Assembly: GCF_003732225.1 (NCBI RefSeq)
Contig: NZ_MOBJ01000012.1
Location: forward strand, 124,001-188,000
DNA: 64,000 nt
Source of the DNA: Pseudomonas brassicacearum
Lineage (GTDB): Bacteria > Pseudomonadota > Gammaproteobacteria > Pseudomonadales > Pseudomonadaceae
Direction: 5' to 3'
Position numbers and translations under genes: made by a program. Below the pieces are notes generated by a model. That model did not search any database. It worked only from the letters and a program-made list of their open reading frames with translations, and was not told the origin of the DNA. Positions 9,124-18,074 of this stretch are shown here, piece after piece (positions within the stretch are counted from its first letter, which is position 1; each line of letters opens with the position of its first letter).

Positions 9124-9695
9124 ATGGCAGTTGAATTTCGTTCGGCCCTGCGCACGGATGCGCGGGAGATTGCTCGCTTGTTTCAGATTTCATCAGAAGG
9201 TACCGCGGATTACATCTGGAGCCAGCTGGCGCAGCCCGGCCAGGACCTGCTGGATGCCGGTGCCAGTCGCTACGCCCGTGAAGACGTCGATTTCTCCTAT
9301 CAAAACTGCGTGATCGCGCAGGCGGAGGGGAAGGTCATCGGCATGCTGCACAGCTACGCGATGCGATACGATCCGATCCGCTGGCAGCTCCGGTCACCGA
9401 TCCGGTCCTGGCGCCGTATGCCAGGATGGAAATCCCCGACACCCTCTATATTTCGAGCCTGGCGCTGCATGAAGGCTGGCGCAATCAGGGCTTGGGCCAA
9501 CAATTCCTCGCCTACGCTTACGACCGTGCCAACCAGCTGGGGCTCAATGGCTTGAGCCTGATCGACTATGCGGCGAACACCGGCGCCCGTCGGTTTTATG
9601 AGCGACATGGTTTCCGTGTCGTCGATACCTGCCAGATCACACCCCACCCGATGATTCGGGTCACGGGTGAAGCCTATTTGATGTATCGGCCTTAA
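9124..9695 (+). pseudogene. GNAT N-acetyltransferase, broken by a one-base frameshift
   Basis: The N-terminal part starts at 9124 (MAVEFRSALRTDAREIARLF), and a second frame holds the rest, ending at 9695 (LYISSLALHEGWRNQGLGQQFL..YLMYRP). The second part has the acetyl-CoA loop RNQGLGQ and the C-terminal NTGARRFYERHGF of GNAT enzymes. The switch falls at about 9375, where GATCC directly abuts GATCCG. An intact reading would need one extra base (GATCCGGATCCG), which restores ..RYDPDPLAAPVTDP... A single-base deletion in a short tandem repeat explains it, either real or a sequencing error. Substrate unknown. Confidence 0.85.
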
Positions 9696-9708
9696 GCATA
9701 AGAAAATC

Positions 9709-9801
9709 CCTGTGGGAGCGAGCTTGCTCGCGAAAGCGGTGGATCAGTCAACATCAATTTTGAATGTCAGTCCGTCTTCGCGAGCAAGCTCGCTCCCACA
9801 G
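9709..9801. repeat. REPIN, class A
   Basis: CTGTGGGAGCGAGCTTGCTCGCGA at the left and its inverse CGCGAGCAAGCTCGCTCCCACAG at the right, with a 45-base middle. Starts 14 bases after the GNAT stop codon. Confidence 0.9.
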
Positions 9802-9838
9802 TTGTTATGCATTTACCCACAATCCCTGTTAGCGCTTC

Positions 9839-9847
9839 TGTGGATAA
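9839..9847 (-). other. DnaA box, module 1
   Basis: Perfect TTATCCACA on the minus strand (TGTGGATAA on plus), 26 bases into module 1. Confidence 0.75.
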
Positions 9848-9900
9848 CATGTTCACCCCTCGCTGCACCCCATGCGCATCAAGCCCTGTAAGCCTTTGTA

Positions 9901-9943
9901 CGAAAAACAACCAGCCTGACTCGTTGTTTTTCGAGCTTTTTTC
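9901..9943 (+). terminator. Hairpin with T-tract inside the module array
   Basis: A perfect 10-base stem, CGAAAAACAA at 9901-9910 and TTGTTTTTCG at 9924-9933, is followed by AGCTTTTTT. It could end transcripts arriving from the GNAT side; intrinsic-terminator identity is tentative because the stem is AT-rich. Confidence 0.45.
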
Positions 9944-9998
9944 AGTGGATAAGGGAATCGCTGATTCACGACTTGCCCCCAATCTCTGTTGGCGCTTC

Positions 9999-10007
9999 TG
10001 TGGATAA
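9999..10007 (-). other. DnaA box, module 2
   Basis: Perfect TTATCCACA on the minus strand, 26 bases into module 2. Confidence 0.75.
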
Positions 10008-10191
10008 GATGTTCGCTGTCGGCTGTAAGCCATACAGATCGGGGCTTTCAAGCTTCTGGTTAATAACTGACCAAATGCCAGGTTTTGCCGTTCTTTTGTC
10101 GCTCAAACCCGCTAAATATGCAGCCTGGACGCGGTTTTCCACAAAGCAGGGTCGGTGCTGTGGAGTTGCCCCCAAAGTCTGTTGGCGCTTC

Positions 10192-10200
10192 TGTGGATAA
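10192..10200 (-). other. DnaA box, module 3
   Basis: Perfect TTATCCACA on the minus strand, 26 bases into module 3. Confidence 0.75.
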
Positions 10201-10373
10201 GGTGTTCGCGATCCGCTGCAAGCTATACAAACCGTGGCTTACAGGGTTCTGGTCAAAAAACGCTCAATCGCTGCCAGAAACCCTGCTTCTGGATAAGTCA
10301 CGGATTTTCTTCAGTTTCTGTGGAGAAAACTTTCAGTCTTTCCACAGTTGTCCCCATTTGCTGTGGGTGGAGG

Positions 10374-10382
10374 TGTGGATAA
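10374..10382 (-). other. DnaA box, module 4
   Basis: Perfect TTATCCACA on the minus strand, 26 bases into module 4. A 7-base stem (CTGTGGA 10318-10324, TCCACAG 10341-10347) sits just before this module. Confidence 0.75.
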
Positions 10383-10503
10383 CTTGTTCGTTGAAGGCTG
10401 CACGCCACGTTCCTTATAGGCTGGAACGCAATAGATCATATTTCGTACAGTTCTAAGATTTGGGGGAGAGTATCGAGGGGAGGGATGTGGTGACAGGTAG
10501 GCC

Positions 10504-10599
10504 GCCATCGCGAGCAAGCTCGCTCCCACATTGATTGATGTTGTTCCCAGCATTTGTGAACACCACCAATCCCCTGTGGGAGCGAGCTTGCTCGCGATG
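10504..10599. repeat. Pair of class A REPs, outward arrangement
   Basis: CATCGCGAGCAAGCTCGCTC at the left and GAGCGAGCTTGCTCGCGATG at the right, the reverse of the usual REPIN orientation. Ends just before the gbcA stop codon. Confidence 0.9.
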
Positions 10600-10608
10600 C
10601 TTTTGCTC

Positions 10609-11904
10609 TTAGCCGTGAACCGGCACGCCCTTGAGATAAGGCGCAGGCTCGGCCCCCAGGTTGCTCAGCAGACGCTCGCTGTACCAATCGACGAAGTTCA
10701 CCACGCCGAACTCGTAGGTCTTGGAGTACGGGCCTGGCTGATACGCCGTGGAGTTGATCCCGCGCTGGTTCTCTTCGGCCAGACGACGGTCCTCGTTGTT
10801 GGTGGCATCCCAGACTTCGCGCATGCGGTCGACGTCATAATCCACACCTTCGACCGCGTCCTTGTGCACCAGCCATTTGGTGGTGACCATGGTCTCTTGC
10901 GCGCTGATCGGCCATACGGTGAACACAATGATGTGATCGCCCATGCAGTGGTTCCACGAGTGCGGCAGGTGCAGGATGCGCATCGAGCCCAGGTCCGGGT
11001 TCTGGATCCGGCCCATGAGTTTCTTGCAGGCTTGCTTGCCATCCAGGGTCATCGACACGGTGCCCTTGAGCAGCGGCATGCGCACGATGCGGTTACGCAG
11101 GCCGAAGCTTGCGTGTGCGTAAGGAATCTTCTCGGCTTCCCAGGCAGCGGCAGAGGCGGCTACGTGGTCCTTGAACGCCTGGTCGGCGCGTGGGTCGGTG
11201 ACGTCGTCCCATTCCAGCAGGGTTTTCAGCAGTGCCGGGTGCGACGCGTTGCAGTGGTAGCACTCGCGGTTGTTTTCCAGCACCAGTTTCCAGTTGGCCT
11301 GTTCCACCAGGGTGGTTTGCACCGCCACCTTGGTGTTTTCCATGTCGTACGGTTCCATGTAATGGTTCAGTGTCGACAGGAAGTCATCGATGGCCGGCGG
11401 GTTTTCCGCGAGGCTGATAAAGATGTAGCCACCAGCGGTCTTCACGTGGACCGGTTTCAGGCCGTACTGCTTCATGTCGAAGTCGTCACCCATCTCGCTG
11501 CCGGCGAACAGCAGACGACCGTCAAGCTCGTAGGTCCACTGGTGGTAGTGGCAAACCAGTTTGGCGACTTTGCCCTTTTCGCTGGTGCACAGACGCGAAC
11601 CACGGTGGCGGCAGACGTTATGGAAGGCATGAACCACGCCTTCGGCGCCGCGAATCACGATGATCGGGTTCTTGCCGATCTGCAGCGTCAGGTAGTTGCC
11701 CTTGGTCGGGATTTCGCAGGTCATGCCGGCGATCAGCCACTCTTTCTGGAAGATCTCCTGCATGTCGATATCAAACAACCGCTCATCAGAGTAGAACGGC
11801 TGTGGCAGCGAAAACGTACGCTCGCGCTCTTGCAGCATCTGCGCGGTGGCCTTGCGTGCGGGTTCCAGTGGATCGCCCAAGCTCAGGGTAGTGGTGACGT
11901 CCAT
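10609..11904 (-). CDS. gbcA: Glycine betaine demethylase, Rieske oxygenase subunit GbcA
   Basis: 431 residues. The Rieske 2Fe-2S ligands are plain: C98-R-H100 and C118-H-Y-H121 in CRHRGS..CHYHQW. The C-terminal half is the non-haem iron catalytic domain of ring-hydroxylating-type oxygenases, with NNRECYHCNASHP carrying His ligands. Together with GbcB it converts glycine betaine to dimethylglycine plus formaldehyde. It is divergent from gbcB across a 438-base gap. In P. aeruginosa both genes are activated by the AraC-family regulator GbdR; I did not find a site I could defend. Confidence 0.95.
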   Translation of the reverse strand: MDVTTTLSLGDPLEPARKATAQMLQERERTFSLPQPFYSDERLFDIDMQEIFQKEWLIAGMTCEIPTKGNYLTLQIGKNPIIVIRGAEGVVHAFHNVCRHRGSRLCTSEKGKVAKLVCHYHQWTYELDGRLLFAGSEMGDDFDMKQYGLKPVHVKTAGGYIFISLAENPPAIDDFLSTLNHYMEPYDMENTKVAVQTTLVEQANWKLVLENNRECYHCNASHPALLKTLLEWDDVTDPRADQAFKDHVAASAAAWEAEKIPYAHASFGLRNRIVRMPLLKGTVSMTLDGKQACKKLMGRIQNPDLGSMRILHLPHSWNHCMGDHIIVFTVWPISAQETMVTTKWLVHKDAVEGVDYDVDRMREVWDATNNEDRRLAEENQRGINSTAYQPGPYSKTYEFGVVNFVDWYSERLLSNLGAEPAPYLKGVPVHG

Positions 11905-12342
11905 CGTTTAAGTCCTCATGGCCATCTGTGTGGCCGGCGAATAGTGGCTGTATGGCCCGTGTAACGGGATTGTACGGTCAAGTCCGGCGCCTGAAGTCCT
12001 GATCCTGCGTTGCCGCTCCTCGCCATAGCGGGCTATGACTCGTCGCGGCGCCTTGGCTCAGAACTTCATGCATCCGGGCTTGCTCCGTACAACCCCGTGA
12101 CACTGGCCACGGTTGCTACGCAAGGCAGAAAACAGCGTTTATCTGTTGAAGCGAGTGTGGGGCCGGCGCGGGCCAGAACCTTATCCATGGGCGACATGGC
12201 CCAATCTGTTCCCGACGCTCAACCCCCGGTGGTTGTGGGCTGGTCGCGATAAGCATGTGAATGTCGCAGATAGGTAAATGGGCAATCTGCGCTATACGCA
12301 GAATCGGCAACATGAGGCCGACAGTCGGCCGTGGAGATCAGC
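11905..12342. promoter_or_regulatory. gbcA-gbcB divergent control region
   Basis: This 438-base gap must hold the promoters of both gbc genes. Its most striking content is the 156-base palindrome listed separately. The remainder (12109-12342) shows no ORF of note. GbdR operators are expected here from work in P. aeruginosa, but no site is identified from sequence alone. Confidence 0.6.
11953..12108. repeat. Large imperfect palindrome between gbcA and gbcB
   Basis: The two arms match over about 75 bases around the centre CATAGC-GG-GCTATG (12024-12037). The arms pair TGGCC.GTGT.ACGGG with CCCGTGACACTGGCCA, TTGTACGG with CCGTACAA, and CTGAAGTCCT with AGAACTTCAT. Read on the minus strand the inner arms run CAAGGC..stem..AACGCAG, the same frame as the palindrome between soxB and soxD. 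Confidence 0.85.
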
Positions 12343-13443
12343 ATGTCCAATAGCTTCCTGAACCCAGTAACCACCCAGACCTGGGCCAATGGTCGGCACA
12401 TTGTCCGTTGCGTCAAAGTCATCCAGGAAACCTGGGACGTGCGGACCTTCTGCTTCATGGCCGACCAGCCGATCATGTTCTTCTTCAAGCCGGGGCAGTT
12501 CGTCACCCTGGAGCTGGAAATCGACGGCGTGCCGATCATGCGCTCGTACACCATTTCCAGCTCGCCGTCGGTGCCTTACAGCTTTTCGGTAACCATCAAG
12601 CGCGTACCGGGCGGCAAGGTCTCCAACTGGTTGCACGACACCCTGCACGAAGGCCAGGAGCTGGCGGTGCACGGGCCGGTCGGGCTGTTCAACGCGATGG
12701 ATTTCACCGCACCGAAAGTGCTCTATCTCAGCGGTGGCGTCGGGATCACGCCGGTCATGTCCATGGCCCGCTGGTTCTACGACACCAACGGCAACGTCGA
12801 CATGGTGTTTATCCACAGCGCCCGTTCGCCGAAAGACATCATCTATCATCGCGAGCTGGAGCACATGGCGTCGCGGATCGATAACTTCAGCCTGCACCTG
12901 ATCTGCGAGAAGCATGGTCTGGGTGAGCCCTGGGCCGGTTATCGCGGTTACCTGAACCACAAAATGCTGGAATTGATGGCGCCGGACTTCCTTGAGCGCG
13001 AAGTGTTCTGCTGCGGCCCGACGCCTTACATGCACGCGGTCAAACGCCTGCTGGAAGCCGCTGGTTTCGACATGACGCGGTATCACGAGGAATCCTTCGG
13101 TGCTACACCGCCCGAGGCCCGCGCCGATGCGGTGGAGCAAGCCGAACAAGCGGCCGATGCGCCGGAAATCGACGTGGCGGATCTGCATCAGGTGGAATTC
13201 ACCGCGTCCGGCAAAAGCATCCGCGTGGCGCCGGGCGAAACCGTTCACGCCGCTGCAGCCAAGCTTGGGCTGCTGATTCCGAAAGCCTGCGGTATGGGCA
13301 TCTGCGGGACGTGCAAGGTAATGAAGCTGGGTGGCGAGGTCGAAATGGAGCACAACGGCGGGATCACCGAAGAAGACGAAGCCGAGGGTTACATCCTGTC
13401 GTGCTGCAGCGTGCCGAAGGGCGATGTGCGCATCGAGTTCTAG
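12343..13443 (+). CDS. gbcB: Glycine betaine demethylase, reductase subunit GbcB
   Basis: 366 residues: FAD-binding domain with RSYTISSSP (flavin-binding RxYS type), NAD(P)-binding domain with LSGGVGITPVMSM and FCCGPTPYM, and a C-terminal plant-type 2Fe-2S ferredoxin domain with CGMGICGTCKV and a final Cys in SCCS. It passes electrons from NAD(P)H to GbcA. A GTG four codons upstream (12331) is open, but the ATG at 12343 has GGAG at an ideal distance and gives the usual length. Divergent partner of gbcA. Confidence 0.95.
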   Translation: MSNSFLNPVTTQTWANGRHIVRCVKVIQETWDVRTFCFMADQPIMFFFKPGQFVTLELEIDGVPIMRSYTISSSPSVPYSFSVTIKRVPGGKVSNWLHDTLHEGQELAVHGPVGLFNAMDFTAPKVLYLSGGVGITPVMSMARWFYDTNGNVDMVFIHSARSPKDIIYHRELEHMASRIDNFSLHLICEKHGLGEPWAGYRGYLNHKMLELMAPDFLEREVFCCGPTPYMHAVKRLLEAAGFDMTRYHEESFGATPPEARADAVEQAEQAADAPEIDVADLHQVEFTASGKSIRVAPGETVHAAAAKLGLLIPKACGMGICGTCKVMKLGGEVEMEHNGGITEEDEAEGYILSCCSVPKGDVRIEF

Positions 13444-13487
13444 CACGGTCGAATCGACCACTATCTTTGATAGCTGCCGAATAACCA

Positions 13488-13586
13488 CGTAGGAGCTGCC
13501 GAAGGCTGCGATCTTTTGATTTTGATTTTGATTTTTAAGATCAAAAGATCGTCCGAACGCGGCCCGAACCTTCGGCAGCTCCTACG
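13488..13586. repeat. REPIN, class B (TAGGAGCTGCCGCAGGCTGCGATC type)
   Basis: Outer arms CGTAGGAGCTGCCGAAGG and CCTTCGGCAGCTCCTACG with an inner GATCTTTTGAT..ATCAAAAGATC stem, between the convergent gbcB and threonine aldolase genes. It probably also ends transcription of one or both. Confidence 0.9.
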
Positions 13587-13595
13587 GGGTCAGGC

Positions 13596-14636
13596 TCAGG
13601 CGGTCATGACCTCGCGAATATCCGCCGCCAGTTCCCGCACGCGCTCTACCTCGGTATCCCACGAGCACATGAAGCGGGCGCCGCCTTTGCCGATGAAGGT
13701 GTAGAAACGCCAGCTCTTGGCGGTCAGTGCGGCGACGGCCGATTCCGACAGTTGCAGGAACACGCCGTTGGCTTGCACCGGGAACATCAGTTCAACACCT
13801 GGAATGTCGCTCACCAGCTCGGCCAGCAACTGTGCGCAGTAGTTGGCATGGCGGGCGTGTTTGAGCCAGGCGTCGTTTTCCAGCAGGCCGACCCACGGTG
13901 CCGAGAGAAAACGCATTTTCGAAGCCAGTTGCCCGGCCTGTTTGCAGCGGTAGTCGAAGTCTTCAGCGAGTTTCTGGTTGAAAAACAGAATCGCCTCGCC
14001 CACCGCCATGCCGTTTTTCGTCCCGCCGAAGCACAACACGTCAACGCCGGCTTTCCAGGTCAGGTCGGCGGGCGAGCAATTGAGGAACGCGCAGGCGTTG
14101 GAGAAGCGCGCGCCGTCCATGTGCAGGTTCAGGCCCAGCTCTTTGCAGGTGGCGCTGATGGCGCGGATTTCTTCCGGGGTGTAGATGCTGCCGACTTCGG
14201 TGGCCTGGGTCAGGGTCACGACGCGCGGTTTCGGGTAGTGAATGTCCTGGCGCTTGAGGGCGATTTCGCGGATCGATTCCGGGGTCAGCTTGCCGTTTTC
14301 AGTGCGTGCGATCAGCAGCTTGGAGCCGTTGGAGAAGAACTCCGGCGCGCCGCATTCGTCGGTTTCGACGTGGGCGGTTTCCGAGCAGATTACGCTGTGG
14401 TAGCTCTGGCATAGCGACGACAGCGCCAGCGAGTTGGCCGCGGTGCCGTTGAAGGCAAAGAACACTTCGCAGTCGGTTTCGAACAGTTTGCGGAAATCGT
14501 CCGAGGCGCGTGCGGTCCACTCGTCGTCGCCGTAGGCACGTTGATGGCCATGATTGGCCTGTTCCATGGCGGCCCAGGCTTCCGGGCAGATACCGGAATA
14601 GTTGTCACTGGCAAATTGTTGGCTCTTGTCGGTCAT
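13596..14636 (-). CDS. ltaE: Low-specificity L-threonine aldolase
   Basis: 346 residues from the ATG at 14634-14636 (MTDKSQQFASDNYSG). PLP-dependent fold type I: HMDGARFSNA holds the Asp/Arg PLP contacts and CFGGTKNGMAVGEA contains the Schiff-base lysine. It cleaves threonine, allo-threonine or phenylserine-type substrates to glycine and an aldehyde. Position between gbcB and glyA places it among glycine-generating genes. A longer upstream extension of the frame is not needed. Confidence 0.92.
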   Translation of the reverse strand: MTDKSQQFASDNYSGICPEAWAAMEQANHGHQRAYGDDEWTARASDDFRKLFETDCEVFFAFNGTAANSLALSSLCQSYHSVICSETAHVETDECGAPEFFSNGSKLLIARTENGKLTPESIREIALKRQDIHYPKPRVVTLTQATEVGSIYTPEEIRAISATCKELGLNLHMDGARFSNACAFLNCSPADLTWKAGVDVLCFGGTKNGMAVGEAILFFNQKLAEDFDYRCKQAGQLASKMRFLSAPWVGLLENDAWLKHARHANYCAQLLAELVSDIPGVELMFPVQANGVFLQLSESAVAALTAKSWRFYTFIGKGGARFMCSWDTEVERVRELAADIREVMTA

Positions 14637-15060
14637 GGCCGGCTCCGTGGTCGATGATGGTGCGCACTGTACCCAAGATGGACGGGGGAGCACACGCGAT
14701 GTGTCTGTCAGAAAAATACAAAGACGTCAGGCAATTATGCACAGGACTACACGCAACGGTGTGTTGAACCTGCGTAGGAGCTGCCGCAGGCTGCGATCTT
14801 TTGATCTTGATTCTGCGGTGCCTGCGATATCGCCAGAAGATCGCAGCCTTCGGCAGCTCCTACGCCGAGCACGCCGGGTGTGTCGCGAGCGCCGGTCAGT
14901 GGTCGCTCTTTGGGCGTATGTCGTAAACGCACCTTTGCGTGGCGTCCATAGGCATTTGACCTGTCTGCGCCGGCCATACCATCGCATCCAAAGGGCACTG
15001 CCGAAAGGTACGTGCCTCACCGAGACGAAAGGCGCACAAGCCGCCGCTGGGAGAGACGCG
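14637..15060. promoter_or_regulatory. ltaE-glyA divergent gap
   Basis: 424 bases without a gene. They hold one class B REPIN (14773-14864) and the upstream region of the glyA-sox operon. I looked for a glycine riboswitch core and saw none. Sarcosine-responsive SouR or GbdR sites are expected by analogy with P. aeruginosa but not recognised. Confidence 0.5.
14773..14864. repeat. REPIN, class B
   Basis: CGTAGGAGCTGCCGCAGG on the left and CTTCGGCAGCTCCTACG on the right, inner GCGATCTT and AAGATCGC arms. Confidence 0.9.
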
Positions 15061-16314
<1,254 letters not shown>

Positions 16315-16337
16315 GCGCGGTTTTGGAGTAAATGACT

Positions 16338-17588
16338 ATGCAACGCTACTCAGGCTTCGGCCTCTTCAAACACTCCCTCAGCCACCACGAAAACTGGCAG
16401 CGGATGTGGCGCACGCCGACTCCGAAAAAAGTCTACGACGTAGTCATCGTCGGCGGCGGCGGGCATGGTCTGGCGACCGCCTACTACCTGGCCAAGGAAC
16501 ACGGCATCACTAACGTGGCCGTGGTCGAAAAAGGCTGGCTGGGCGGCGGTAACACCGCGCGCAACACCACCATTGTGCGTTCCAACTACCTGTGGGACGA
16601 GTCGGCGCACCTGTACGAGCACGCGATGAAACTCTGGGAAGGTCTGTCCCAGGACCTGAACTACAACGTGATGTTCTCCCAGCGTGGCGTCTACAACCTG
16701 TGCCACACCCTGCAGGACATCCGTGATTCCGAGCGTCGGGTCAGCGCCAACCGCCTCAACGGCGTCGATGGCGAGCTGCTCACCGCTCAACAAGTGGCTG
16801 ACGAGATTCCGTACCTCGACTGCTCGAAAAACACTCGCTACCCGGTGATGGGCGCTACCGTTCAGCGTCGCGGCGGCGTGGCCCGTCACGATGCCGTGGC
16901 CTGGGGCTTTGCCCGTGCGGCCGATGCCTTGGGCGTGGACCTGATCCAGCAGACCGAAGTGATCGGTTTCCGCAAGGAAAACGGCGTGTGCATCGGTGTT
17001 GAAACCAACAAGGGCTTCATCGGCGCCAAGCGTGTCGGCGTGGTCACGGCCGGTAACTCCGGGCACATGGCCAAACTGGCCGGTTTCCGTCTGCCGATCG
17101 AATCGCACCCGCTGCAAGCGCTGGTGTCCGAGCCGATCAAGCCGATTATCGACAGCGTGATCATGTCCAACGCCGTGCACGGTTACATCAGCCAGTCCGA
17201 CAAGGGCGACCTGGTGATCGGCGCTGGTATCGACGGCTACAACGGCTACGGCCAGCGCGGTTCGTACCCGGTGATCGAGCACACCATCCAGGCCATCGTC
17301 GAGATGTTCCCGGTGTTGTCCCGCGTACGCATGAACCGTCAGTGGGGCGGCATCGTCGACACCACGCCGGATGCGTGCCCGATCATTTCCAAAACTCCGG
17401 TGCCGAACATGTTCTTCAACTGCGGTTGGGGTACCGGTGGTTTCAAAGCGACACCGGGCTCGGGCAACGTGTTTGCCGCCAGCCTGGCCAAGGGTGAAAT
17501 GCACCCGTTGGCGGCACCTTTCTCCATCGACCGTTTCCACAACGGTGCGCTGATCGATGAACATGGCGCTGCTGCGGTCGCCCACTAA
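16338..17588 (+). CDS. soxB: Heterotetrameric sarcosine oxidase, beta subunit
   Basis: 416 residues, MQRYSGFGLFKHSLSHHENW.. An ATG two codons earlier is only 3 bases from GGAG, so the second ATG is preferred. The FAD Rossmann motif is VVIVGGGGHGLATAYYL near residue 36, and NTARNTTIVRSNY is the conserved segment next to the covalent flavin site of SoxB. It catalyses oxidative demethylation of sarcosine to glycine with SoxA, SoxD and SoxG. It is followed by a 156-base gap filled by a large palindrome before soxD. Confidence 0.95.
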   Translation: MQRYSGFGLFKHSLSHHENWQRMWRTPTPKKVYDVVIVGGGGHGLATAYYLAKEHGITNVAVVEKGWLGGGNTARNTTIVRSNYLWDESAHLYEHAMKLWEGLSQDLNYNVMFSQRGVYNLCHTLQDIRDSERRVSANRLNGVDGELLTAQQVADEIPYLDCSKNTRYPVMGATVQRRGGVARHDAVAWGFARAADALGVDLIQQTEVIGFRKENGVCIGVETNKGFIGAKRVGVVTAGNSGHMAKLAGFRLPIESHPLQALVSEPIKPIIDSVIMSNAVHGYISQSDKGDLVIGAGIDGYNGYGQRGSYPVIEHTIQAIVEMFPVLSRVRMNRQWGGIVDTTPDACPIISKTPVPNMFFNCGWGTGGFKATPGSGNVFAASLAKGEMHPLAAPFSIDRFHNGALIDEHGAAAVAH

Positions 17589-17600
17589 CAAAGGCCTCAT

Positions 17601-17719
17601 GAAAACTACTGCGCTCGGCAATACTGCGTTAAAAACAGGCTCGAAATGCTCACTTAGTAAACTAAGCTCCGCTTTCTCCCCTGTTTTTGCCTTGTCTTGC
17701 CTTCGCTCGTTACGTTTTC
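17601..17719. repeat. Large imperfect palindrome between soxB and soxD
   Basis: Centre CTTAGT-AA-ACTAAG (17653-17666). Outer arms GAAAAC..TGCG and CG..GTTTTC, inner arms AAAAACAGG and CCTGTTTTT. The minus strand reads CAAGGC..AACGCAG across the inner stem, as in the gbcA-gbcB palindrome, though the stem bases differ. It would fold into a hairpin of over 100 bases in the sox mRNA. Confidence 0.85.
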
Positions 17720-17744
17720 AAGCGGCTTGAGAGGAGAAATCCCT

Positions 17745-18074
17745 ATGTTGCATATCTTCTGTCCTCACTGCGGCGAGCTGCGCTCCGAAGAGGAATTCCA
17801 CGCATCCGGCCAGGCGCATATCCCGCGCCCACTGGACCCGAACACCTGCACCGACGAGGAGTGGGGCGACTACATGTTCTTCCGCGATAACCCTCGTGGC
17901 TTGCACCATGAACTGTGGGATCACGTCGCCGGTTGCCGTCAGTATTTCAACGTCACCCGTGACACCGTGACCTACGAGATTCTCGAAACCTACAAGATCG
18001 GCACCAAGCCACAGTTCACCGACAAGACTGAAAGTCCGAAAGCGGCCGCGCAGGCTCTGGGAGCGAAGGTATGA
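17745..18074 (+). CDS. soxD: Heterotetrameric sarcosine oxidase, delta subunit
   Basis: 109 residues beginning MLHIFCPHCGELRSEEEFH, preceded by a strong GAGGAG. The CPHCG pair with a later His and C (DHVAGCRQYF) is the zinc site of SoxD. A small structural subunit of sarcosine oxidase. The last codons overlap the soxA start by four bases (ATGA). Confidence 0.95.
   Translation: MLHIFCPHCGELRSEEEFHASGQAHIPRPLDPNTCTDEEWGDYMFFRDNPRGLHHELWDHVAGCRQYFNVTRDTVTYEILETYKIGTKPQFTDKTESPKAAAQALGAKV

Larger units (their letters stand above)
9813..10440 (+). repeat. Four-copy imperfect tandem module, each with a DnaA box
   Basis: Four modules begin at 9813, 9973, 10166 and 10348 with TT(A/G)CCC or TTGTCCCC. 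In every module the perfect 9-mer TGTGGATAA begins exactly 26 bases later, followed at a fixed place by GTTC. Modules 2 and 3 share about 90 bases (GTTGGCGCTTCTGTGGATAA.., then GCTG(T/C)AAGC(C/T)ATACA); modules 1 and 4 are more diverged. Module spacing is 160, 193 and 182 bases. The array lies between the 3' end of the GNAT pseudogene and the 3' end of gbcA, so it is not a promoter region. No gene is credible here: short frames ending at each TAA of the box are by-products of the repeat. Confidence 0.8.

Noticed and set aside
9813..10440. Chromosomal origin of replication
   Set aside because: No dnaA, dnaN, rpmH or gidA nearby and no clear AT-rich unwinding stretch. DnaA boxes alone do not make an origin.
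9807..10456. Several 66-123 codon frames in the module array
   Set aside because: They end at the TAA of each DnaA box and mirror the repeat; no ribosome sites and no conserved protein.
14637..15060. Glycine riboswitch before glyA
   Set aside because: I could not find the conserved glycine aptamer core; the gap is mostly a class B REPIN.
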